Positions 53,263 to 61,117 of a stretch of 64,000 nt of DNA are shown piece by piece. Source of the DNA: Salirhabdus sp. Marseille-P4669 (lineage in GTDB: Bacteria; Bacillota; Bacilli; Bacillales; Alkalibacillaceae); the NCBI RefSeq assembly GCF_900240405.1, contig NZ_OEQK01000008.1, positions 1 to 64,000 of the forward strand. The letters run 5' to 3'. A model generated the notes under the pieces. It ran no database searches. It was not told where the DNA came from and saw only the letters and a program-made list of their open reading frames with translations. The position numbers were made by a program, and so were the translations under genes. The stretch's first letter is position 1, and every line of letters starts with the position of its first letter.

Positions 53263-53420
53263 GACAATCCTCCCTTTTTAAGCTGTATAACTTATCATGA
53301 TGCAAAATGCTTCGAGTCATACTTTCCTTTCGTATCCTTATCCGCATGATTTTGTAAAAGAATAAACCTTTTCTATATATCCAAAACTAATAAAAACACA
53401 AAAGAAAGGAAAACAGCAGT

Positions 53421-54104
53421 ATGAGGCGATTTCTAATAGGTTTAATGATTATTATGCTAATCTGTCATGTGAATGCTCCATTACATGCAGATGGTAATCA
53501 TACGATAATGACTCGAGAGGAATTTCAAGAGTGGCTCTTCAATCAAAACGTAACGAGGAAGGTAACATTAATTCAGCAGCATCATACCTGGGCTCCATCC
53601 TATAAGCATTTTAATGGTTCAAATCATCATCGATTGTTAGAAGGTATGCGGAACCATCATATCAAAAAGATGGGATGGAACAATATTGCTCAACACATTA
53701 CGACATTCCCTGATGGTAAAATAGCCATCTCACGTCCACTTAACTCGATACCAGAAGGCACAATTGGAAAAGAAGCAAATGCTGAAGGTATTACCATTGA
53801 AAATCTTGGCAATTTTGATGCTGGGTATGATGTGATGACAAAGGAACAGAGAGACACTATCGTTTATATCACTGCCCTACTTTGTATTAAATTCGGTTTA
53901 ACTCCATCCATTGATAGCATTACGTACCATCACTGGTGGCATTATAGAACGAAGGAACGAGTACTAGATAACGCTGATGATAAGGATGTAAAATCCTGTC
54001 CTGGCACTTCCTTTTTTGGTGGTAATACAACGAATGACGCAAAAAAATACTTTTATCCTTTAGTATCTAAAAAAATCAAAGAAATCAAAGCGACCATGGA
54101 ATAA
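53421..54104 (+). CDS. N-acetylmuramoyl-L-alanine amidase (Amidase_2)
   Basis: A 227-aa secreted enzyme. The signal peptide (about residues 1-23, ending near HADG) precedes an amidase_2/PGRP domain. It cleaves the bond between N-acetylmuramic acid and L-alanine of peptidoglycan. The zinc ligands are visible: H in QHHTW, H in YHHWWHY (about 171-177) and C in CPGTSFFGG. Compared with phage endolysins no cell-wall-binding repeats follow. It is likely a wall-remodelling enzyme or one acting in spore formation or germination. Confidence 0.9.
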   Translation: MRRFLIGLMIIMLICHVNAPLHADGNHTIMTREEFQEWLFNQNVTRKVTLIQQHHTWAPSYKHFNGSNHHRLLEGMRNHHIKKMGWNNIAQHITTFPDGKIAISRPLNSIPEGTIGKEANAEGITIENLGNFDAGYDVMTKEQRDTIVYITALLCIKFGLTPSIDSITYHHWWHYRTKERVLDNADDKDVKSCPGTSFFGGNTTNDAKKYFYPLVSKKIKEIKATME

Positions 54105-54129
54105 TTCATTTTCTAAGTTAAGGAACATA

Positions 54130-54138
54130 TGGTATAAT
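54130..54138 (+). promoter_or_regulatory. Extended -10 promoter of the SAM-riboswitch gene
   Basis: TGGTATAAT gives TATAAT with an upstream TG. No good -35 is present, which extended -10 promoters tolerate. It lies about 20 nt before the aptamer. Confidence 0.6.
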
Positions 54139-54156
54139 AAATCTTAATTAAATAAG

Positions 54157-54262
54157 GTTATCTAGAGTGAACGAGAGAACTGGCTCAATGACTTCACAGC
54201 AACCTGCCTTAGGTAAGGTGCTCCAACCAGCCAAAGTAAAGTAGGACACTTTGGATGATAAC
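54157..54262 (+). promoter_or_regulatory. SAM-I (S-box) riboswitch aptamer
   Basis: The P1 helix is GTTATC/GATAAC. In order come AGAG, a P2 helix with altered but pairing bases (GTGAA with TTCAC, GAG with CTC), CTGG in the P2 loop, AATGA of the kink turn, GCAACC, AAGGTGC, CCAG, P4 (CCAAAGT with ACTTTGG) and GATGATAAC. The loop CTGG can pair with CCAG as the S-box pseudoknot. All bases known to contact SAM in this class (AGAG, CAACC, GGTGC, GAT of P1) are retained. High SAM should favour the terminator at 54272-54309. Confidence 0.88.
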
Positions 54263-54271
54263 GGACGGCGA

Positions 54272-54313
54272 AAGGCTCTATGTTACATTCAGGTGTAACA
54301 TAGAGCCTTTTTT
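54272..54313 (+). terminator. SAM riboswitch expression-platform terminator
   Basis: A perfect 15-bp stem (54272-54286 with 54295-54309) is followed by TTTTTT. It lies 10 nt past the aptamer and 50 nt before the gene. Confidence 0.9.
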
Positions 54314-54365
54314 GTAGCGAGCTGAGCTAGATGACCTTTTTTATAATTAAAAAGGAGGAAACAGT

Positions 54366-54692
54366 ATGAACGCAAGTGGAATGATTAGAGGGTATTTGGC
54401 CAAAAACCAAAGTAGGGAGCAGTTTCTTCATTTTGTTCTTTCTACTATTGAAAAACAATTAAAGGAGTGGGATGAGGACTATAAAGTAATGCTACTAAAG
54501 TTACGTAATTACGAACTAATTGTACAAAATGGTAAGGAAATTTATAATGTGACCATTTCAGAGGAAGAACTAGAATACTTACAAAGCAAATCACCGTTCT
54601 CCTTGGATCGAAAAATCTGGGATGACCTTAAGAGTCATGGCATTACAGTTCGGAGGCAAACTGGCAACTATTTAGAATATGTATATTTGTAA
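54366..54692 (+). CDS. Hypothetical protein under SAM-riboswitch control, 108 aa
   Basis: A 108-aa protein with no recognised family. The N-terminal half is strongly helical (residues 8-60). A beta/helix C-terminus follows (ITVRRQTGNYLEYVYL), which could be winged-helix-like. There is no signal peptide, membrane segment or cysteine. AAAGGAGG lies 7 nt before the ATG. It is the only gene behind the SAM riboswitch and has its own terminator, so it should be made when SAM, and so methionine, is low. A role in methionine/SAM metabolism or its regulation is inferred only from this control. Confidence 0.78.
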   Translation: MNASGMIRGYLAKNQSREQFLHFVLSTIEKQLKEWDEDYKVMLLKLRNYELIVQNGKEIYNVTISEEELEYLQSKSPFSLDRKIWDDLKSHGITVRRQTGNYLEYVYL

Positions 54693-54700
54693 TAAGGAAG

Positions 54701-54734
54701 AGGACAGGGATATTAGCTGAACCCTGTCCTTTTT
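54701..54734. terminator. Terminator after the SAM-regulated gene
   Basis: A perfect 9-bp stem (54701-54709 with 54722-54730) is followed by TTTTC. On the minus strand it overlaps the convergent 54734 gene's stop. Confidence 0.85.
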
Positions 54735-55219
54735 CAGGATGATTGTAACTTCTTATCGTATAAGTATTGAACGCCATATAGAATAAACGCTTTATGATAT
54801 AGATAAAGAAAAAATTGAAAAGGATTCAAGCGGTGCAGGCCAATGATTTTTATTTTGTTCAGCAATTGGATACCCACAAAGGCAAACATGCCATCGGATA
54901 TCGCATTGAGTATAAAAAACTTTTTTAAATCTCCATTTCCTAACTTCAACAACCACATCGACAAGGGCATATATGGCCCAATACTGAAGGGAAGTTCGTT
55001 GGTAAGATACGATTTTTTCCGATCGTAAAACTTCCACCATTCTAATTTTTGGCCAATCTTATGACTGATAAGTTCTAGAATAAAGATGACAAAACTAGCG
55101 AACCAAAATCGTTTCACATTTCGTTTACCTAAAAATAGGATTGAAAGCCATGGGATAACGATAATCACAATATTAAAAATGAAATGGATGGTAGAAAGCT
55201 TTTTCCTCTTTTTATACAT
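54734..55219 (-). CDS. Polytopic membrane protein, unknown
   Basis: A 161-aa integral membrane protein with about four hydrophobic segments and basic loops. Its pattern resembles the small membrane proteins typical of Bacilli (compare 9457-10038), but I cannot name the family. I place the start at the ATG at 55219, which has AAGGAG 9 nt upstream; the longer reading to 55270 lacks one. It is convergent with the SAM-regulated gene. Confidence 0.7.
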   Translation of the reverse strand: MYKKRKKLSTIHFIFNIVIIVIPWLSILFLGKRNVKRFWFASFVIFILELISHKIGQKLEWWKFYDRKKSYLTNELPFSIGPYMPLSMWLLKLGNGDLKKFFILNAISDGMFAFVGIQLLNKIKIIGLHRLNPFQFFLYLYHKAFILYGVQYLYDKKLQSS

Positions 55220-55332
55220 CGATGTATTCTCCTTAATTACTGTGAAATAATACTTTCTTAAAATATCCAAAGAATAGGTTTTCTATTCTAGCTATAAATT
55301 TATATAAAAATCGTTTCGCTTACCTAAATAAG

Positions 55333-55359
55333 CAAAAAAACAGCGGTCTAAACCGCCGT
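55333..55359 (-). terminator. Terminator of the 38-codon gene
   Basis: An 8-bp stem with one G-T pair (55340-55347 with 55352-55359) and loop CTAA is followed by TTTTTTTGC on the minus strand, 6 nt past the stop. Confidence 0.88.
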
Positions 55360-55364
55360 TCTTT

Positions 55365-55481
55365 TCATTTCCCTCTCGCTATTTGTTGTAGTAATCTTTT
55401 TCCCTCTTTTGTTAAATACACACTTTTATTGTTTAGCAATTTCCGTGCTAGATTGGGAGTCATATCATGATATAGAGCCAT
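55365..55481 (-). CDS. Hypothetical small protein, 38 aa
   Basis: A 38-residue basic, probably helical protein (MALYHDMTPNLARKLL..., ending LLQQIARGK). It is a well-supported small gene. AAAGGAG lies 8 nt before the ATG, and a strong terminator follows 6 nt after the stop. I recognise no family. It precedes the 54734 gene by about 145 nt on the same strand but is separated from it by the terminator. Confidence 0.72.
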   Translation of the reverse strand: MALYHDMTPNLARKLLNNKSVYLTKEGKRLLQQIARGK

Positions 55482-55662
55482 TTGATTCTCTCCTTTTATA
55501 TGATTATGATTATCCTATTCCTATTATCGACAAAAGAGTGTACAAGTGCACTACGGTATATGTGGAATTTTTATAGAATAGACAGCGATTTGAATTATTT
55601 TACGTATGCTTCATTCTTCCCGTAAAATAGAGGTAACAAAATTACATAAAGAGGTGCTAATT

Positions 55663-56217
55663 ATGAAAACGGAACAACAATATTTTGAAGAAGGTAAATC
55701 TATTCAAAGCTATATGGATGATATGCGTACATTAAAGCAGGAAAGCCTTTCTGTTTATGAAAACTTCCAGTTACCAAACGATGGATTCACTGATGAATTA
55801 AAGAAGCATTCGGTTCACTTTTTAACTATTACAGAAGACTGGTGTGGAGATGCAATGATGATTAATCCCGTGATTCGCAAAGTTGCAGAAAGTGCAAATA
55901 TAGAAATGCGGGTAACATTAAGGGATGCCGATACCGATTTGATCGATCGTCATTTGACAAATGGTGGGCGTGCGATTCCAATTGTACTTATCTTAAATGA
56001 TGCAGGCGAATTAATTGGAAAATGGGGTCCTCGTGCTCCTGAAGTACAGCAAATTGTGGATGACTATCGAGCAGCACTTCCCGCTAAGGAAGATGAGACT
56101 TTTGCAACAAAGCAAAAAGAAATGTACCGTACGTTACAACATCGATATGCTACCGAAAAAGAACTATGGCAATTTGTGTACAATAGCTTTAGACAAACTG
56201 TATTAGAAATTTTATAA
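55663..56217 (+). CDS. Thioredoxin-family protein lacking the second active-site cysteine
   Basis: A 184-aa thioredoxin-fold protein. The active-site region reads EDWCGDAMM: the first Cys is present, but the second position of CxxC is Ala, so dithiol exchange is not possible by the standard route. The cis-proline region is RAIPIVLIL. The ATG at 55663 has GAGGTG upstream; a longer reading to 55606 is not supported. It may act as a monothiol, bacilliredoxin-like protein or a chaperone. Monocistronic. Confidence 0.82.
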   Translation: MKTEQQYFEEGKSIQSYMDDMRTLKQESLSVYENFQLPNDGFTDELKKHSVHFLTITEDWCGDAMMINPVIRKVAESANIEMRVTLRDADTDLIDRHLTNGGRAIPIVLILNDAGELIGKWGPRAPEVQQIVDDYRAALPAKEDETFATKQKEMYRTLQHRYATEKELWQFVYNSFRQTVLEIL

Positions 56218-56231
56218 AAACGAACGTTAAA

Positions 56232-56270
56232 ACAATAAAATGCTCGGAAAAAAGCAAGTTTTTCCGAGCA
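56232..56270. terminator. Bidirectional terminator
   Basis: A 12-bp stem (56241-56252 with 56259-56270) has T-rich sequence on both sides. It ends the thioredoxin-family gene (plus) and the nuclease gene (minus). Confidence 0.85.
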
Positions 56271-56287
56271 TTCATCATGTAAAGTCT

Positions 56288-57484
56288 TCAAGGCAAACTC
56301 TCACAAACGAAACCATCTCCATCTGTTCCATCCAAGTTATGAGGGTCACGATTCGGTCCACCTGCTGCAATAAAAAAGGCTTGTGCCTCTTCCTGGGTAC
56401 GAAAATCTCCACAATCTCGATCTGGACCCGATGGATCATACGGACCCGTATATGGACTTGTGCCCACCTGTGGATTGGGTGAGCTTTTCTTTTCTTCTTC
56501 ATGCTGATTAAACCCATCAGCAGTTACATAACCATCTATACTCCAAATTCCTTTTTTGGCATTTTTTGCACGGTTTTGAGCCTTCATAAATGCACTTGAA
56601 TGGGTGTATGGGGGATCATAGACATAGGCATATCGGGCAAGTCCTTCTTCTAAGAGCATTTGATTAAAAATAGAGTTCCCAATCCATAAATACCCTAGCA
56701 ATCGATCATATTTATCCCGCTTCGGTCCGTCATATTCCACTTGGACTTGTTTGTTTAGTAACGTTTTTTTAGCAAATTGAGAAGCTTCTGGGCCAAATTG
56801 TTGCACAGGGAGACTTGGGTGTTTTGTTTCTGGAGTATCTACTAATAAAAGACGAATGGTTTCGGTAGTACCATTTTCAAACCTTAACTCAATCGTATCT
56901 CCATCTACCACACGCGTAACAGTAGCTCGTGCAAAACCTTCTTTTGGTACGTCTTCCTTAGGAGTTGAAGGTTGTTTGGCTTCCTCTTTTTCTTTTACTG
57001 GTTGGTCTTGCTTGCCCTCATCAGCTGGTGCTTGCTCTCCATCATTCTTTTCACTACCATCTTGTTCTTGCTCTTTCTCCTTTTCCTCTATCGTATCCTC
57101 TTGTTCATCCTTTTTTTCATCTTCCTTAGCTGGTGTTTGCTCCCCATCTTTCTCTTCAGTACCATATGGTTCTTGCCCTTTCTCCTTTTCCTCTCTAGCA
57201 TCCTCTTGCTCTTCTTTCACGATGTATTCCTGTTTTTCGTTTTCGGGTGCTTTCGTTTCATTAGGCATTGGGTTCGCAAACCAAGAAAAAGCCAAAACCA
57301 CTCCAACTACCATCAAAATTACCGGTACAGTAGATTTTGTGTTTTGTTCTCGATTCTGTTTCCATTTGTATAATCCATAGACTGCTATACCAATCCCAAG
57401 AAATCCAACAAAATGTTTGATAATGAATCCAATAATTGCGATAACTAGAACAATTGCAATGATGGTAACGATAATCTGTCTCAT
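56288..57484 (-). CDS. Membrane-anchored thermonuclease with excalibur domain
   Basis: A 398-aa protein. Two membrane helices (about 5-42 and 53-70) are followed by a long Glu/Lys/Asp-rich linker (about 75-180) that contains an imperfect duplication of about 33 residues (EEKEKGQEPYG.. and EEKEKEQEQDG..). A staphylococcal-nuclease domain follows (about 182-320, with VVDGDT and LLLVDTPET), then a C-terminal excalibur calcium-binding motif (DGTDGDGFVCE). It should degrade DNA or RNA outside the membrane. The start at 57484 has only a distant ribosome-binding site. Confidence 0.9.
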   Translation of the reverse strand: MRQIIVTIIAIVLVIAIIGFIIKHFVGFLGIGIAVYGLYKWKQNREQNTKSTVPVILMVVGVVLAFSWFANPMPNETKAPENEKQEYIVKEEQEDAREEKEKGQEPYGTEEKDGEQTPAKEDEKKDEQEDTIEEKEKEQEQDGSEKNDGEQAPADEGKQDQPVKEKEEAKQPSTPKEDVPKEGFARATVTRVVDGDTIELRFENGTTETIRLLLVDTPETKHPSLPVQQFGPEASQFAKKTLLNKQVQVEYDGPKRDKYDRLLGYLWIGNSIFNQMLLEEGLARYAYVYDPPYTHSSAFMKAQNRAKNAKKGIWSIDGYVTADGFNQHEEEKKSSPNPQVGTSPYTGPYDPSGPDRDCGDFRTQEEAQAFFIAAGGPNRDPHNLDGTDGDGFVCESLP

Positions 57485-57600
57485 AAACGTAGTTGTTCCA
57501 TCTCCTTGTTTCTAATTGTTTGGATGTGGAGTTTTGTTTATCATCACCCCTGTCCATTACTTCGAATACGCTTGTTCCGAACTCCCTAATAATGTATCAC

Positions 57601-57639
57601 GTATAAAAAATGCTATTCTCCATGAAGAAGAATAGCATT
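57601..57639 (-). terminator. Terminator of the M23 lipoprotein gene
   Basis: A perfect 11-bp stem (57609-57619 with 57629-57639) is followed by TTTTTTATAC on the minus strand, 8 nt past the stop. Confidence 0.85.
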
Positions 57640-57647
57640 GTCTGATC

Positions 57648-58703
57648 TTACTCAATTCCTATTACGGATTCCCCACGGACTGGTTCCTCTCCGTTTTGGA
57701 GCTTTATTCTAATCGAAGTAGCCTTTTCCCACTCTATACTATCTGCTACATGATAATGAATATGTGGTTCAGAGGAATTCCCGGAGTTCCCTACCAAACC
57801 GAGTAAGTCTCCTGCATTTACTTGGTCCCCCTCTTCCACCTTTACAGATCCTTGCTTCATATGGGCGATGACACTGTATTCGTTATGCTCGTGCTCAATA
57901 ATAACATGGTTACCAAGTGGCTCTTGTGCATTCGTTTCTACTCCCGGTTTATTATCCGGTATCTCATTCTCCACGGATACAACTTTTCCTTCACCTGGCG
58001 CTAAAACTTCCATGCCAAAAGCATAATAGCTTTCATTTTTCGTTGGGTCCCCTTCATAGGAGAAATTGTCTTTAACAATGACAAAATCGTAAGCATATCG
58101 TTGGACTGGTAATGCATAATGGTAATTCACAAGCTCATTTGTACCACCCCAAAAGACATACCATTCCCCAGCCATAGGCAGCTGATATTCGTTTTTCGTA
58201 TACGCTTCATCGCCTTCAGGATCAGAACTAATAGGCATTAGTTGAATTCCTTCAATTGTATTGTCCTCCGCAATAAGCGCGCGAATGCCTTTGTCCCCAC
58301 CATCACTTATCCATTGATATTCTGTTAAGTCTTGAGTAGGAAACGAATGAGTAAGCTCATAACTTTGGACTCCTTCATTAAAATCTGCACCTAATCGTTC
58401 AAATTGATCCAAAGGCACCATTTGTTTAAACGAATCACTTGTTTGATTGTATATTGCTTCTGTATTATTAGCTAAGAAATATTCAGGGATTTCCTCTGGT
58501 GTAATAGGTTCTTGCTGCTTTGATTCTTCAGATTCCTCGGTTTCCTTTTGTTCTGAAGGACTTGTTTCTTCTTTGGTATTTGATTCTTCCGTAGACTTAG
58601 AAGTATCCTCTTGCTCTTTAGTAGAATTTTCATCTGATTTGCTACAAGCCACTAAAACAAAAGTAAATAATAGGATTATCGACAACTTCATGTAATTTTT
58701 CAT
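57648..58703 (-). CDS. M23 peptidase-domain lipoprotein
   Basis: A 351-aa lipoprotein. The lipobox LVAC (Cys20) follows the signal peptide. An acidic, Ser/Glu-rich linker (about 22-70) leads to a domain of unknown type (70-180). The C-terminal M23/LytM domain (about 185-345) has the conserved PHIHYHV. The first ligand segment reads QRYAYDFV rather than the usual HxxxD, as in some M23 proteins that may still bind metal. It probably acts on peptidoglycan at the outer membrane face. The ATG has GGAG 8 nt upstream. Confidence 0.88.
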   Translation of the reverse strand: MKNYMKLSIILLFTFVLVACSKSDENSTKEQEDTSKSTEESNTKEETSPSEQKETEESEESKQQEPITPEEIPEYFLANNTEAIYNQTSDSFKQMVPLDQFERLGADFNEGVQSYELTHSFPTQDLTEYQWISDGGDKGIRALIAEDNTIEGIQLMPISSDPEGDEAYTKNEYQLPMAGEWYVFWGGTNELVNYHYALPVQRYAYDFVIVKDNFSYEGDPTKNESYYAFGMEVLAPGEGKVVSVENEIPDNKPGVETNAQEPLGNHVIIEHEHNEYSVIAHMKQGSVKVEEGDQVNAGDLLGLVGNSGNSSEPHIHYHVADSIEWEKATSIRIKLQNGEEPVRGESVIGIE

Positions 58704-58826
58704 ATACTTTACTCCTTTTTTTATTATCGCTAGTATTCAGTACGATAAATTGGAGTTAGATGTTTCATCAAAGTATGGAAACCCATCTTTGGACCTATTC
58801 ATTTCCACTATATTAAACACCCATTT

Positions 58827-59132
58827 TTATTTTTGCCACTGATATTCGTTTAAATTCACCTTGGTATTTTGATTCACTTTTACACCTTCTATTTGTAAAT
58901 TTAAAATTTGCTCCTGAAACAAATCTTCACTTTTTATTACGATTTCTCCTTTAGCATTTAGTACACGGTACCATGGCAATTGGTATTTTTCACTCATGGA
59001 ATGAAGGATCCGAACTACTTGTCTCGCAGCCCGTGCATTCCCAGCAAGTCTAGCAATCTGCCCATATGTCGCGACTTTCCCTTGGGGGATTGCTTGAATG
59101 AGTTGAATCACTTTTTCTGTGAAGGGTGTCAT
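58827..59132 (-). CDS. Alkyltransferase-like (ATL) protein
   Basis: A 101-aa protein related to the DNA-binding half of MGMT. The active-site motif PCHRV has become PWYRV (W54 in place of Cys), so it cannot transfer alkyl groups. The arginine-finger and recognition helix (YGQIARLAGNARAARQV) are kept. ATL proteins bind O6-alkylguanine and hand it to nucleotide excision repair. The window also holds an active Ogt (18669-19196). The ATG has a GGAGG upstream. Confidence 0.92.
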   Translation of the reverse strand: MTPFTEKVIQLIQAIPQGKVATYGQIARLAGNARAARQVVRILHSMSEKYQLPWYRVLNAKGEIVIKSEDLFQEQILNLQIEGVKVNQNTKVNLNEYQWQK

Positions 59133-59288
59133 AGGTAGGTCTCCTCCTAGTTGGTAAAATAAAATTCTATGTTTTTATTATAACGTTACAAATATAGAAT
59201 TCTCCCTTTAAAAGCTATACCTTTTGTGATTTCACTAAAAAGTATTATGATAAAGTAAGAAAATTAGTTGGAAGAAAGGAAGTCCATT

Positions 59289-59963
59289 TTGAAAACACTT
59301 TTGATTGTTTCTCATCCCGATATTATAGAGTCAAGAAGCCAGCAGTATTTTTTGACCTCCTTAAAAAATAACGAAAGCGTGACGATTCATCATTTAGAGG
59401 CACATTATCCAGATGGAAAAATAGATATTGCCAAAGAGCAGGCACTCCTTGAACAGCATGATCGGATTATTTTCCAGTTTCCATTTTATTGGTATAGTGC
59501 TCCTCCCCTTCTAAAGCAATGGCAGGATGACGTATTAGAAGAGGGCTTTGCTCATGGGGCAAGGAAAGCATTAGCCGGTAAGGAATTTGGTTTGGTGTTA
59601 ATGATTGGAGTATCGGAACGGGAATACCAAGCAGGTGGAGATGAGCTTTTTACAATTAGTGAGTTAACAAGGCCATATCAGGCTATGGCGCATAAAGTCG
59701 GAATGATATATTTACGTCCCATGTCTATTTTTCAATTTGCTTACATGGAGGACGATCAGAAGATGGATACATTGATTCACTATTGGCAAATGGTAACGAT
59801 GGAAAATAATCATCAATTGGCTACTCGTGAAAAGTGGATCATGGAGGCATTACAAAAAATTCAATCCCAAGATTTAGAAACCATTAATTTTACCATTGAG
59901 CAAATTCAAGAAAATCGTGACAAGATAGACGAATTGAAAATGGTATTAGACGACATGTATTAG
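59289..59963 (+). CDS. NAD(P)H oxidoreductase, flavodoxin-fold (MdaB/KefF type)
   Basis: A 224-aa flavoprotein-type NAD(P)H dehydrogenase. The N-terminal LLIVSHPDIIESRSQQYFL replaces the usual flavin phosphate loop, and QFPFYWYSAPPLLKQWQDDV is the conserved block at about 67-86. Members reduce quinones or act as KefF-like ancillary subunits. I chose the TTG at 59289 with AAAGGAAG 7 nt upstream over the TTG at 59268. The gene ends 12 nt before a 60-aa gene. Confidence 0.88.
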   Translation: MKTLLIVSHPDIIESRSQQYFLTSLKNNESVTIHHLEAHYPDGKIDIAKEQALLEQHDRIIFQFPFYWYSAPPLLKQWQDDVLEEGFAHGARKALAGKEFGLVLMIGVSEREYQAGGDELFTISELTRPYQAMAHKVGMIYLRPMSIFQFAYMEDDQKMDTLIHYWQMVTMENNHQLATREKWIMEALQKIQSQDLETINFTIEQIQENRDKIDELKMVLDDMY

Positions 59964-59975
59964 GAGGATGTCATT

Positions 59976-60158
59976 TTGGAAAATAACGAATGGATACTAG
60001 AGCAAATTCATCAAGCGTATGAAAAAAGCGACGATTACAATACAAGGACACTTCTTAAGGCTGCACAGGATATCATCAAAGAGCAAGTAAAGCGCATTGA
60101 TCAAATGGAAGGCGAAATGGAAGGGACCATTTGGAGTCCAAGAAGATGGAGTGAATAA
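59976..60158 (+). CDS. Hypothetical small helical protein, 60 aa
   Basis: A 60-aa acidic, mostly helical protein (MENNEWILEQIHQAYE...), ending in WSPRRWSE. The start is a TTG with AGGAGG 8 nt upstream, and the ribosome-binding site overlaps the stop of the oxidoreductase gene. They are probably one operon closed by a terminator. I recognise no family. Function unknown. Confidence 0.75.
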   Translation: MENNEWILEQIHQAYEKSDDYNTRTLLKAAQDIIKEQVKRIDQMEGEMEGTIWSPRRWSE

Positions 60159-60161
60159 AAT

Positions 60162-60198
60162 AAAGATGGACCAGTTACGATAGGTCCATCTTTATTTT
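60162..60198. terminator. Bidirectional terminator
   Basis: A perfect 11-bp stem (60162-60172 with 60183-60193) is followed by ATTTTTG on the plus strand. On the minus strand ATTTTATTC follows. It separates convergent genes. Confidence 0.85.
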
Positions 60199-60208
60199 TG
60201 AATTTGTG

Positions 60209-60859
60209 TTATATGGAATCCACTGCATTCTTAACCGGTGTGGAGCCACCAATCACTTGAAATTCCTTGCCGATTGTAGCTTGATTCTCTAAGCACGCCA
60301 CAATGACACGGGCTATATCTTCTCTTGGAACTTCGCCAATTTCAAGGTCAAATCCTGCTGTAATTTCCCCTGTGCCTTTATCATTCGTTAAAGCTCCAGG
60401 ATGAATAATCGTATAATCTAAATCTGTTTTTCGAAGCCATTCATCTGCATAAAATTTAGCCGCAACATAAGGAGCAAAGGAAGGTGGAGCTGCAAGAATT
60501 GCTTCTCTTCTTGTGTCAAAAGAGCTAATCATAATAAAACGTTTTACTCCAGCACTTTTCGCTGCTTCTACTGTTTTTATCGCACCATCTAGATCCACCA
60601 TGATGGTTTTATCTTTTCCTGTATGCGGTCCTGAACCAGCAGTAAACACAATCGCATCCACGCCTTTTGCAGCTTTGGCAATCGTATCAATGCTTCCTTC
60701 TAGATCTACCAATGCTGTTTCCGCACCCAAATCTTCAAAAAACGCAGCCTGTTCCTCCTTACGTATCATTGCTTTTGCATGTAAATTGCTGTTTTCCTGA
60801 ATAAAAGTCACAAGATGCTTGCCGATTTGTCCATTCGCTCCAACTACTAAAACATTCAT
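60209..60859 (-). CDS. NAD(P)-binding SDR-like oxidoreductase (YhfK/YwnB type)
   Basis: A 216-aa atypical extended SDR. The cofactor motif GANGQIGKH is at about 7-15, TAGSGPHTG at about 74-82 and the YVAAKFYADEWLR segment at about 131-143; the last is consistent with a catalytic-like YxxxK. It resembles NmrA/YhfK proteins. The ATG has AAAGGGTGG upstream. Substrate unknown. The 60860-61117 region holds its promoter area and a terminator for the PadR gene; I see no other gene there. Confidence 0.88.
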   Translation of the reverse strand: MNVLVVGANGQIGKHLVTFIQENSNLHAKAMIRKEEQAAFFEDLGAETALVDLEGSIDTIAKAAKGVDAIVFTAGSGPHTGKDKTIMVDLDGAIKTVEAAKSAGVKRFIMISSFDTRREAILAAPPSFAPYVAAKFYADEWLRKTDLDYTIIHPGALTNDKGTGEITAGFDLEIGEVPREDIARVIVACLENQATIGKEFQVIGGSTPVKNAVDSI

Positions 60860-61059
60860 ATTTATCCACCCTTTCTGAGTATCTATGTATTAATCCTAAA
60901 ACCAATACGGAGCAATGTCTAGAAATACAGCTTCACGAATAGTATTTGATAAAGGTTGAAAATGATAACAAATTTTGGTTGTACTATTCTTTTGGTAAAA
61001 TTCACCCAACATTTCATAAAGCGCACACCTCTACAACACCCCTTCCAAAATTGTCCATT

Positions 61060-61098
61060 AACAGGAAAATGCTTGGATAATATATACCCAAGCATTTT
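61060..61098 (-). terminator. Terminator of the PadR-ABC operon
   Basis: A perfect 11-bp stem (61066-61076 with 61088-61098) ends in TTTTCCTG on the minus strand, so the T run is short. It lies 20 nt past the PadR gene. Confidence 0.65.
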
Positions 61099-61117
61099 AT
61101 CAATTGCTATCCCTTTT

